DNA of 64,000 nucleotides from Isoetes taiwanensis (taxonomy: Eukaryota; Streptophyta; Lycopodiopsida; Isoetales; Isoetaceae), in contig JAJEKV010000027.1 in NCBI GenBank assembly GCA_021234155.1, positions 11,172,716-11,236,715 of the forward strand. Direction: 5' to 3'. Positions 13,463-23,812 of the stretch are shown here, piece by piece. The translations under genes were made by a program, and so were the position numbers. Within the stretch, counting starts at the first letter, position 1. Each line of letters begins with the position of its first letter. The notes under the pieces are model-generated. The model was not told where the DNA came from and searched no databases. It saw only the letters and a program-made list of their open reading frames with translations.

Positions 13463-14121
13463 TGATACAGTTCATGAGTTAGCCAGAAATCAGAAATCAA
13501 ACATGTAATCATTAACTATTCTAAAACCAGGCCTTTAGCCCAAATCTCTCCACCCAACCGGGCTTAGGTTCAGCAAGAAATCGTTATCTTGCCTTCCCAA
13601 TTGCATCCAAGAGTTCAACTTGAAAGAACAAGTTCAACCAATTAAGACCGCAGGCAAGACAGAAGGACTCAGCTCTAGAATTCAACCGAAGACTCCCCCA
13701 AATAGAATAAGGATGCTAGTTGCATGTACAAGCACATATCACTATTTCCGGAAGAACCTTTTTCTAATCCAAGAATATCTATGCAAAAAAGGTAAATAAT
13801 CACTGGAAACAGGGATCCGGCCACGAATATTTGTGATTCGACCTGTAGCAAGGCCGGATCGGCCCTTTTTCCCAGTTTCCGGAAGCATTCTTTAATCTCT
13901 GGTATTTTTTTAAACAGAATCGGCTGTAAGGGTTTGCGACCCATTATCAGCCACGCCTTTTAATAGTTTAATTTTTAATTCCAAAGGTTCATAACTTAAA
14001 CAATAACTACCTATCTTGACCCAGATCTCATCATTCATTTGACTAACTTTTTAACTAACTTTTGAAGATTAATTTCCGGATGCATTGGGCCTGAACCGCT
14101 CCTCCGAGCACCACCATATCA
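13463..14121 (-). repeat. 5' LTR (right), uninterrupted copy
   Basis: 659 bp from TGATACAG to CCATATCA, followed directly by the duplicated GGTAG. It is the intact counterpart of the left LTR and gives the unoccupied L1 site. Confidence 0.93.
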
Positions 14122-14126
14122 GGTAG

Positions 14127-14790
14127 TCAAGCTTGTTACAAGGACGAGCTGTCGGCAAATCCTGGCGCAAGAGCCAAACAAGATCACCAACTGCAAAATG
14201 AGGAGCATCCTGATGGTGCTGATCTGCATGATAATGATAACGTGCTTGGGCCTGGAGGAGATGGTGTTGAAGATCGTCCTGGAGCATGCAGAGCTTCTCG
14301 AGCCTGTCCTCGACATTGGGATTGACTGAGTCATATCCAGGAGCAATGAAAAACCACCGGGGATGTATGCCGAAATTAATAAAGAACGGAGTCTGGCCTG
14401 TGGAAGCATGGACAGAATTATTGTAAGCAAATTCTGCCAGTGGTAGCCAATCAACCCAATCATCCCGCTGATAATTGATGAAGCATCGCAAATACTCCTC
14501 AAGTGTTTGATTCGTGTGCTCCACCTGCCCATTGGTCTCTGGATGATGTCCGGAAGAGAGCGAGCGTTCCACATGCAAGAGTTGCAAAAGACGCTTTCAA
14601 AAGCTATCAACAAATTGGGGGCCACGGTCACTGACAATGTTATCTGGTAAGCCATGGAGTCGAACCACCTCTCGAAGCAAGAGAAGCGCCATGGCTTCAC
14701 TGGAGATAGAAGTGCTGCAAGGAATGAAACGCGCCATCTTGGAAAAACGATCAACAACAACAAGGATGGTGTCATGGCCAATTGATAGCT
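14127..14790 (-). pseudogene. Ty3/gypsy (chromovirus-like) integrase core, part 1 of a split gene
   Basis: Two minus-strand ORFs in one frame (14905-14597 and 14587-14069) cover the integrase catalytic core. Visible are HDTILVVVDRFSKMARFIPC, LPDNIVSDRGPQFVDSF with the second Asp, and HPETNGQVEHTNQTLEEYLR with the catalytic Glu. A TGA stands at 14597-14599 right after FVDSF, where the family has Trp. The sequence then runs through AEFAYNNSVHASTGQTPFF to LDY, where the LTR element interrupts it; it resumes at 10311. Similarity fades upstream of about 14790, so reverse transcriptase and RNase H are missing. Confidence 0.88.
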
Positions 14791-14936
14791 TGAATTCTAA
14801 GTACCTATCTATAAATGGAAGGGCTATCATTTCTATTTTTGTTGTGATTTCATCTCGTGTATATGAACCTTCAGCTATTTTGGCTCCAAAAAAAGCATCT
14901 TCCAAACTCCGAAAGTTGTTGGTGGGCTTACCTCCA

Positions 14937-15109
14937 TGAAGGTCTCTGTAAAAAGAAGAAACATAGAGGGTTGGGAGTTATTGACATTGAGAAGCAGGGA
15001 ATTTTCCTTTGCAACAAGATATCTTTACAAGGTTGTCCATGGGTTGATCAAGCATCCTTATCAGGCACTATCTTCATAGGTGCCAACCTTTGGTTGGAGG
15101 CAACTTAAG
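14937..15109 (+). mobile_element. Decayed LINE (L1-like) fragment
   Basis: The plus frame reads KKKKHRGLGVIDIEKQGIFL, then CNKISLQGCPWV. This resembles the 'GGLGVID.E.QN.AL..K' motif that follows the reverse transcriptase in plant L1 elements. Possible continuation is seen to about 15560 (RWGLKRN, VDSLSQFYAFPW) but with stops and shifts. Similarity is short, so the assignment is tentative. Confidence 0.45.
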
Positions 15110-17473
15110 ATGGATCTTCCTCACTCTGTGTATTTTTCTTTCAATGTTCCTAATTCTATTCTTGGTCTATTAAAAATAGATTAAAGCTTGGTTACAGAAG
15201 GATGTGTAATCTTAGAAGGAGGATCTTTCTACCTATCTATCTATCTATGGACCAAATAATCTTCTTGAATCGTTCCCTCATCTTCAATAATTCTAATCTC
15301 TTTCTAGCCTACAACTTCCCAGATCAGATTAAACGCTGGGGGCTCAAAAGGAATTAGGTATGTTCATGATCTCTTTAATGATCAAAGGTTGATTCCCTTT
15401 CACAATTCTATGCATTTCCTTGGAGGCTACGACGACATATAGCGATGGGAAGGTTAGTCCATCTACGTTGTTGAGCTTACCCCTTTCATCTCTATATTGA
15501 GTTTTTTGTGCAACTGAGTTCTATCATTAAATCAAAGAAGACAGATAGTGAGGTTCATGACTTTGGTTTGGCGTTTAGAGTTCCCAATAATGAGTCAACT
15601 CAACATTTGTATACATCTAAATGAGGAAATTATATCCATTGTCGTCTAAATGAGAAAATTAGATCCAATAATGCTAGGTTGTATAATTTACAATGCAGCC
15701 TTCTCATTAATAGGTCCCTGACATTACAAGTTCCAACCTATGCCAAGCAAGACTAGGCATCTTGGGTTTACTTCTCAAAAAATGTGCTATTGCACATTCA
15801 CAATTCATACGATCATTCATCATGTTAAAGTATGGTTTTATCCAAACTGCATGTTTGTCTGCAATATGTTTCGCAAGGCCCTGAAAGGGCCAAATTTTTT
15901 CTTAGTTTATTCAACATAAACAATCGCCTCTTCCACACATAATTAAAACTTCCCTAAAATACCCTTTTGTTTGGGTGCATATTCTAACAAGGGGTAATGT
16001 AGGCAAGAGAGCCTCTCCACCTCCTCCTACAAATTATACAATACATGTATTGAGCAATATGCTAAAGGACCAAGAGCCATTTAAGAATCTGTTTGCTTTC
16101 AACCAAACCAAATGAAAATGGATTATACGATTCCAGGCCCAAAATATAAGAATCCATTCTTAAAGCTCCCAAAAAGGAAGAGCACTCAGGTACATTAGCT
16201 TCTTGGCATTAAGAAGGATCACCTTCAATTAAACTGCACATGAGAAAAGCACAATCCCTTAGTATGTCTGTGCGGAAATCTAAGACTTACATTGCCTAGG
16301 TATATCAAAGTTATATAATGAATTAGGAGGTAGGTTCCTTAGACTTGGTCTATGTTAGAACTTCTGGTCTAGAATGCCGATTGCATAGACTCTTCCTGTG
16401 CAGCAAAATTTTTGCATCAATGATCACTAAAGAAAAGACATTCATGACTCCTCAATTTTGAAATAACAAGCTAAAGGCTTTATAGACTTTGCCTTACTCG
16501 AAAGGTTGTTGTAGAAGGTGGTGGACAAGGAATTCACCTTACAAAATATGTCAAAGGAGTTGCACAAGTAAGTTCTTGTATTCCAGAATAGACTTGTGCT
16601 TTTCTTTCTGAAACTTATGTCAATTATCTACTTTCGAATAAGCTGTTGTTTTGCTATGTATTTTGGAATAACTTTTCAACTTAATTGTCTTTTCTTCTTC
16701 ATTCCAGCTAAACAAATGTCATTACATGTCAAATTACGTTGGCAAATGCTTTTTCCAAAATTTTGGTTGAAGGAAAAAGTTTTTAATCAAAAAAGTTATG
16801 TTTTTTTATGGACCATTGGTTTTAAGGACCTTATCTAAGGGCCACTAAAATATGTAGGGATCGAGAAGATATTATTATGCCATTCAAGCCTAAAATAGAA
16901 AAAGGTAAACCATTTATAAATATAAAGGAGGAATCTTTATATAAAGAATAGAATGTATATAAAGGTGGACGTTGAAGCTAATAAAAGGTTTGGAACATTA
17001 TGGGATTTGTGCTATATTTAATAGTTTATGTGTGAGTCATGAACTTACCCATGTTTTTCAAATTCCCTTTTTCTTTTTCCAAACCAAAAAGACAGTATCT
17101 CCCATAACACACCAAAACAAGAGTTTTAAATTTGGAAACAATATGTTTATATTTTCCAATATGTTTATTTTTGAAACATATTTGATGAAACGACTTGATG
17201 TGCATACCTGGAAAAAGTGCAGGGAACTCTATCCATTGCGACATCTAACGAGCATATCATATAATACCCTTTGAATTTTAAGGGCTGGGCAGTCTTGTTT
17301 AGCTACTATTGTTCTTACCCATTTACTAATCGCACCTTTTTTTCTTTTAGAAGAAAAAAATAAAAGAAAGGACCTTCTTGAAGGCTTCATGCATCTGGTA
17401 AGGATTGCCCCTGAAGCAATAACCCTCCTGAAAGGAGGACTTTGGAATTGGAATCCTTTGATTATAAAAAATT
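15110..17473. other. AT-rich spacer, no gene recognised
   Basis: Nothing longer than 100 codons is open and none of the short frames resembles a known family. A small tetranucleotide run, (CTAT)n, is at about 15230-15248. The first 450 bases may be the continuation of the decayed LINE. Confidence 0.45.
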
Positions 17474-18296
17474 CAGTATTCCGCTACACATACCTATAGT
17501 CCCTCAGGATGATGTGGTGGTGCAGGTTTGGAAGGTTCATCCGGATGTTGTGTCTTCTTGTTTTGTGCGGTCTTGTTACCGGGTGCTGGCTATTCATGAC
17601 ACTCTGCCCCCTTCAGGCAAGTGGTCTCTACAGCTTCCGGGTTCTCGATGGCGCTCGGTTTGGACGTGGTTATGGAGCTCACTTCCCCCACCGAAGGTTA
17701 AGGTGCTTCTGTGGCAGGTGGTGCACCGCTGTATCAGGGTGAATGCCCTTGTGAGTCAGTTTAGGCCGGGTGTGAGCCCTCTCTGCCCTTGTTGTGGCCT
17801 TCATCGTGAGACTGTGGAGCATTGTCTGGTTTTATGCCCTCACTTGCAGGCTGCCTGGGATTGGGTCAGGGCTCTATTTCAGGTGAGATTGACTAGCCAG
17901 CAGTTGCTGCTTCATGTGTATCCTGGTGCTTGGCCGCTCTTGCGGCAGTAAGCCTTGCATCTGTGCGTGGCTTGGTTGGTGTGGCTGATTTGGAAGCGGC
18001 GGCGGTTGTGGATCTTTTAGGGGAGCATGCAGCCTCTCTGATTCCTCGACTCAGGTACAAGCTATTTCAAAGCTTTCTGGTGTTCCCGGGATTAGTAGAG
18101 CGGAAGTTTGCCATTTGGCGGGACTTCTTGGGTGTTGTAGATGGTGATGGTCGGTTTGTACAGTAGTAGAGTTGCAGTTTTTCTGTGAGTTTTTTGTGGA
18201 GTGTCGATGTATCGCTGTCTCTTTGGGGCAGTTCTCCTTCCTCCTCACTTGCTTTGTAACATTACCATTCTTTTAATATTCTTCAAAAAAAAAACA
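17474..18296 (+). mobile_element. 5'-truncated L1-type LINE, second copy
   Basis: It is the same family as 10821-11701, in the opposite orientation. Frames 17442-17951 and 17930-18166 encode the zf-RVT region (WSSLPPPKVKVLLWQVVHRC, then CPCCGLHRETVEHCLVLCPH) and the conserved tail KLFQSFLVFPGLVERKFAIW. The frame is broken once, near 17940. The 3' end reads CTTTTAATATTCTTC followed by a short poly(A) near 18286-18296. Homology to the other copy starts at AGTATTCCGCTACAC. It directly abuts the methyltransferase remnant at 18302 and may have truncated it. Confidence 0.88.
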
Positions 18297-18301
18297 ACAA
18301 C

Positions 18302-19440
18302 TTGTTTACAATCATTCATGGGGACTGCACCAAGTTGATCGGGACTATCAAGCCTCAAGACTTCATGCATTACAGACAACCCTTATGGATTTAAAATAAA
18401 GGACAGCCATCATGATGACCACACCTTCAGGAATGCAAAGTTCAATGAGTTCATTAACGGCATGAAGCAAATTACAATGGCTAAACACTGGTAGTTGATT
18501 ATGTTCCACTCGAGTATGAAAGATGGGCTTGTTGAAGCCAGCTTTAAAAACTATTTTGGCTCCCCTGAATAAGCAGGATATGAGGATATATTGGCTCCGT
18601 GGAATATATTGTTTTCGTTTTTTGGTTTGTATTTTTACTTTATAATTGCAATTAACTGAATCATGTCTTACATGCTTTACTTTTTCCTATTCTGGAATAG
18701 GAAACTTTCATTTCTTATTACCAAACTATGTCATTATTTCTTCATGGTTGTTAAGTTAAGTTAACTTCTTTTACTTTGTAGGTGCAAAGCCAATATTAAT
18801 TACCATGGTGGAGGTCCCAGGCTGGTAACCAAGGTTGAATATCTTCACGTTGCTTACTGAGCTTCAATGGCAAGAGAACCATGGAGCACTTCAACACTGT
18901 TGGATGCTCTCCAATGCATTGGAGTTTCCAACAGTGTTGCAGAAGCTGCAAGATGCAAGTGCACAGGACAAAGTTGTCAATCACTACCAGAAGCCCCAGG
19001 AGCTCATCAACCATCTCATTAACATGTTTCCACGTCAAGGAGATTGGATCATTGGTGCTTTCTCGGGCTCTGGTACTACTATAGCCTGTGCACCTAAGAA
19101 AGGCCGCACTATGTTGCTGTGGATTTAGGCAAGGAGGATGTGAATTTTATTAAGATGATATTGACTACTCTATCTACTCTTCTAGACGAGAATCAAGAGT
19201 TGGGTGTCGAATCTTCAGCTGATTATGCCAGGATGACATCATTAGAAATATGACTCCCTTTTACAAGCTCCACAGAAGATGAGGCCACTTTTGCAGAACT
19301 GAAAGAAGTAGCTCTTATGGTTGCTTCTGAAGGTAAAGGTGAAGAAGAACAGGCTAAGTTACCTGAGAAGCAACAAACAGACCAGAGCCAGCCTTCTTTG
19401 AGCAAGGCAAATGAAGAAGACTATGATGTCGATATGATAA
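18302..19440 (+). pseudogene. Beta-class N4/N6 amino-methyltransferase remnant
   Basis: The order of motifs is that of beta-class DNA amino-methyltransferases (Pfam N6_N4_Mtase type). First comes IIHGDCTKLIGTIKPQDF, then the catalytic motif IV as ITDNPYGFK (18369-18392; families usually have DPPY, so one Pro is Asn here). Much further on is QKPQELINHLINMF, then GDWIIGAFSGSGTTIAC, the SAM-binding motif I at about 19040-19085. The reading frame shifts at least three times and has stops after MAKHW and after SPE. An acidic, Ser/Gln-rich tail (LPEKQQTDQSQPS) ends near 19447. Such catalytic domains are bacterial-type and rare in plant nuclear genes. Whether this was a host gene or part of a transposon cannot be told from the window. 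Confidence 0.72.
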
Positions 19441-20955
19441 TTATTTATTGATAACAACATTTTAACTACCTAAAGTGATGTATTAATTTCATATTATTTT
19501 TTCTTCTCAAATTTGATGGTTTTTATATCTTGCTTTCGTAGGTAGCACTGTCATTTGTAGATTTTGCCCGTTAAGTTTATTGTTTTACGAAAGGACACTA
19601 ATGCTCTTATTGTGGAGCAAAAATGCAGGAAAAAAATGTTAGATTTAAAAATTCTCCACCACCCTAAAAAGAACAATTTCAGGAGCATAGTGTATTTTTT
19701 AAAGGGAATCTTTGAAACAGGAGCGCTGCAACATTCCCATTTAATATGCAACCTCGTTGGATTTAGAAATCCTTTGTGTAAGTTGTCATCTACCAGAAAA
19801 ATCGGGCCATTGTCTTTATGAAAATCATCGAGTACAACCTTCAACTCGTTGAAATGAAGCTGCTTGGCTGTATTATTTGGATATTCACACGTGTCACTAC
19901 TCGTGACCATAAATCTTTTAAGAACAATGCAGCTACCATATCCCTTTGTTATGAAGCAGAGAAGCACTCCATATTACAACTTCAAACCTCTGCAATATCT
20001 ATTCCACAAACGCATGGTTTTCTAGTTTGCAAATTAGGTAATTAATTGCAATATTTCTTACAACATGGTGTGTATCAGATGGAGACAAAATTTTTTATTG
20101 GTTCTCCTCTGTTGTGTCTATCCAGCATGCCATTTATGTCCAGGACCATCCATCCCACAACCTCTGCACCTTCTGTTAAGCTGTGCTATACTGTATTGGG
20201 TCTGCTGCAGCTTTGCTAGTTGGTGATGGCAAGTGCTGAAAGCCGTGCTCAGATGTACTTGGATTAAGATCTGCCTGCCGCCAAAAGATTTGTATCACCT
20301 AACTATCCACAACCCTTGTACTGGCTCTCGATGCATCATCTTCCTGTCCTCATTAACCACATGGCTTGTTTTCCTACAAGATTAAAAGTGGTGCTGCAAT
20401 TACCAACTGAATTTGCAGAATATTATATTAAGTGAAATAAAATAGGAAAATGTCTTGACGAACCAAAATTCTAGATTACACCTTTTATAGGTTAGGGGTT
20501 GTGTTGCCACTTGGGTAGTGGCATTGTTTTCATCCTCACATTCACTAAGTATAACTCGTGCCTGACTTCTTTCATCCTAAGCTGAATGAAACTCGAAACA
20601 TACTTTACAAGGATACTGTGCAAGAAAATGGAGATGAAATATATTCACTATCTAAACAAAACCCTTTTGCTTGATGGCTTTGAAGTCTGGTGCAATTAAA
20701 ATTTGGTTGCCTGTAATACTTACGGGAAAATTACATTAGACTAATGTTTCTTTTTAGAAATGAGACAATTATAAGTATGTCTTCATCAACTGACTCATTT
20801 GACTCACCATAATAGGCTTTGACCTTCTTAGACCTTGACCTTGTGACCCTAGAGCTCCTAAAAACAACCTTAGTAACTGTTTGAAGAGAAAATGGCACAA
20901 ATTGACCAATATTTAGTCCAAAAGAAATAGGAAGATTTTGAAAGGTAATTAAGTG
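19441..20955. other. Spacer, no gene recognised
   Basis: The longest frame (19551-19967, minus, 138 codons) overlaps plus-strand frames of similar quality and resembles nothing I know. No repeats stand out. Confidence 0.4.
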
Positions 20956-23421
20956 ATTAGGAAGAAGAAAGAAGAAAGAACTGAGACCAATCGGCCTATG
21001 GGACCCAGAAGGAGCGCATCAAACTTATTACTGTCCAGGTTAAAAAAAACCCGTCCCGAAGGGTTTTTGAGGGAAAAACCATGGCAGTAATAAGAATGTT
21101 ATCAAACTGTACAAGTATACATCATCACGAAATAAATGTATATATACATGTCAAGTGTGTGCCCGAGGACATAGCTGATCTTGCATGTCCATAACCTCTT
21201 GAAGGTATGATCCCAGCACCTGTACGAAAGCCGTGCTCAATGTCACATGTCGCGGCTGGCCAGGCCTGACCAACTTAGCATAGCGCATCCGAATTTGATC
21301 ATATGCTGGGCAGCTTTGAAGGGCATGAGATGCAATGGCTCCCATTTGGCAGCATTGATAGAGCCTGTCCTGGCATGGCTCACAATCCATTTGCCCGTCT
21401 CAATTCGAAGATGGTGTGCCCCTGTGTGAATGGGGGCAATGAGTGCGCTTTTTCATAGGCAAGTGGGTATATAGGTAGCATTGTGGGCCTCGTTCCTTTG
21501 TGGGATTTATATGGCGCTGATAGTGTGCTGTCTTGACTTGTTCAAGGGCACTGGCATCCCAAAGCTTGCTGAGAAAGCAAGCGTCAAGATACTGCCTCAA
21601 GCTATGGCGATCTGCCTCTGTTTGCACATGTATGCACCTGTGCTCCTGCACATTCCATCTAGCCAACCATTGAGCTCTCTTTTTCCTCCAACAAACCTTG
21701 AGGTGCTGCGGCCCCATTGTCATGATATAAGCTAGGTTAGAGAGATGAGCATCGTCCATATTGACCACCTTCTGAAAATAGACAATGTGGCGATCAAGAT
21801 CCGCCCTCTGAAGAAGCAAGAATCCCCTTTCCTGCAGTAGAATTTGATATGGGACTGCGGACTTCACCCTGTATAAAAGGACACTAAGACCTTAAACATG
21901 TGTGATTGATGGGCCCAATCGTATAACTATGCTCTATAACTATTGTTTTGCATTGCATATAGTGCCTTCCAGCTCGTCGTTACTCGTAGCCATATGGATG
22001 TGTCCCAGTGCATAGTAGAAGGAAACTCCACTCCCAAATATTTGTATGTGGATGCCACTTCCACATTCTGCCCTCAGTGACTGAAGGAGGGATCCTCGAC
22101 TGACGTGAGGATGATATGAGAACCACCTTAGTCTTGGCCAGGTTGATGCGCATATCAGTCGCTTGGCAGAATGTGTCCAGGGCATCGAGATGTCGTTGCA
22201 TGTCTGCTGATTTGTAAGCTAGGAGGTCCACATCATCAATATATATTAACTGCCTGATGATCTGGTGCAGAAGGTGAGCTCCGTCGCCCTCATTATCAGC
22301 AAGCTAGCTCTCCAATTGATCAATATAAAACCCAAACAATGTTGGGGAGAGAGGGCATCCCTGACGAACCCCGATACTACTATCAAATTGTTGGCTTGTC
22401 GGCTGCAACCGACCCAAGCATCTTTCATATAGCCTGTACACTGCATTATGCAAATCTACAGGAACCCCCAACTGTCGCAATCTTGCCCATAGTTTTTCCC
22501 GAGGCACAGTGTCAAACGCCTTCGCAAAATCCACGAAGCAATAATATAGATCCTGACGGCGGTTTCTGCTGTCTTCAACCAGAGTTCGCAACGTGAAGAT
22601 GTGGTCAATGGTTGAGTGCCGAGGTCTGAATCCTGCCTGGGTGAGGGCCCGCATCTCTGCTGCCTCTGTCCAGCCCGTCAATTGTTGCTCGAGAATCCCA
22701 TCAAGCAGTTTTGCAAACACCAAACTGACCATGATTGCTTGGTAATTGGCTGGGCAGTGCGGGTCACTGCCTTATAGATGGGAACAACTCTACTATTGGT
22801 CCACTGCAATGGGAAGCCTTCCTGTAATGCCTTGTTGAACAAGGCGGTCAGCACCGGTACTATGGACGACTCTGCCCACTTAAGCAATTCTGCCTGCATA
22901 CCATCTAAGTCTGGCGTTTTATTTGCAAGATGCCATAAGCCTTGTTCCACGTCTGAATCTGTGATTTCCAGCACTGGGCTTTCTTGCAGGGGTATTGCAA
23001 GTATTGCGTCCACTACTCGGGAGTGATGTTCCCTGTGGGCTGTACTGGCTTTCTGAGAACCCTTTGCCAGAAGGTCCTGGGGTGACGTTCCAGGAGGTAA
23101 AACATTTTCCTTTGATCCACTGAAATGTACCTGGCTTTCTTAGCTTTATAGAAGACACGGTACTGTTTGACTACATGTGGGCATAAAGCAGGGTCTGCGA
23201 CCTGGCAGAGCCAGCGTTTGTGTTCCTTGCACTCTGCATCAAACTATTGATTACATGGAAAGATTGTGTTCCTGGAGGTCCGTCACGGGCAGCTTATCCC
23301 AAAGCATCTCTCCGCCACAGTCCTAAGCACATCAATCAGCCGGCCTGTCTGTTGCTCTAGTGTAGGATATTGTAAAATTTTTGCCAGGTCATCTATAAGC
23401 CCTTGCATGTTCATAATCCAA
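20956..23421 (-). pseudogene. LINE ORF2, reverse transcriptase and C-terminal part
   Basis: Minus frames give IPLQESPVLEITDSDVEQGL, ALFNKALQEGFPLQWTNSRV, AGFRPRHSTIDHIFTLRTLV, DLYYCFVDFAKAFDTVPREK and GVRQGCPLSPTLFGFYIDQL: palm and finger motifs of a non-LTR reverse transcriptase. The YxDD region (about 22230-22250, 'LIYIDDVDLLAYKS' by frame change) is degenerate next to YADD in copy 2. Further on are a linker (AQWLARWNVQEHRCIHVQTE) and a Cys-rich C-terminal motif (21151-21390, CQDRLYQCCQMG...HALQSC). Several frameshifts separate these blocks. The family resembles RTE/Jockey-like elements more than plant L1, but I cannot place it firmly. Confidence 0.85.
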
Positions 23422-23462
23422 CACTACAAGAGAATTCATGTTAGACGTCAGAAAAATCGTCA
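23422..23462 (+). repeat. CACTA left terminal inverted repeat
   Basis: It begins CACTACAAGAG. Its inner 20 bases, TAGACGTCAGAAAAATCGTC, are found inverted near 27960-27980 at the other end. Confidence 0.85.
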
Positions 23463-23489
23463 GGCACTCCAAGGTAGGTTTGTAAGTGC

Positions 23490-23812
23490 ATAGTGACGAT
23501 TTGCATGACGAATAATTTGACGTATAGCCTGACGCATGTCCTGACGAATAGCCTGACGAAACATTTCCTGACGATTAAACTGACAGAATTCTTGACGCAT
23601 AATCTGACTAATATGTTGACTAACTATCTGACGAGCACTCTGACTCATAGCCTGACGATAGTTCCCGATGAGTAGTCTGACTATTAGGCTGACTAATATC
23701 CTGACAATACGGTTAACTAATAACTTGACTAAAATACTGACTAAAGCTCTGACTCATTATGTGACTATTATTCTGACTCTAGTGCTGACTAGTAACCTGA
23801 CACATGAATTAC
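23490..23812 (+). repeat. Left subterminal repeat array (about 12-bp period)
   Basis: Some two dozen imperfect units such as CCTGACGAATAG, TCTGACTAATAT and CTGACTCATAGC follow one another with a spacing near 12 bases. TGAC is the fixed core and is followed by G, T or A. All units run the same way. Confidence 0.92.

Larger units (their letters stand above)
10317..14121 (-). mobile_element. Non-autonomous LTR retrotransposon, with target duplication
   Basis: Two LTRs (10317-11859 and 13463-14121) begin TGATACAG and end CCATATCA on the plus strand. Inside is a 1.6-kb internal region with no gag or pol. On the minus strand the order is 5' LTR (right copy), a primer-binding site resembling initiator-Met tRNA (TGGTATTAGGG, 13446-13460), internal DNA, a purine tract GGGAAGGGGAGGAA (11860-11878) and 3' LTR (left copy). 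That fixes the orientation as minus. The left LTR is about 880 bp longer because an L1 fragment interrupts it. Lacking any enzyme gene, the element must have moved with proteins from another element. It splits an integrase gene and is flanked by GGTAG on both sides. Confidence 0.92.

Noticed and set aside
17474-18296. Host gene with a Cys/His zinc domain
   Set aside because: It is the zf-RVT end of an L1 element, with poly(A) and a second copy at 10821-11701.
19551-19967. 138-codon minus-strand ORF
   Set aside because: Equal-quality frames on the opposite strand and no recognisable domain; left as unassigned.
23490-23812. CRISPR-like regular short repeats
   Set aside because: The units are about 12 bases without unique spacers, diverged, and sit inside CACTA ends in plant DNA.
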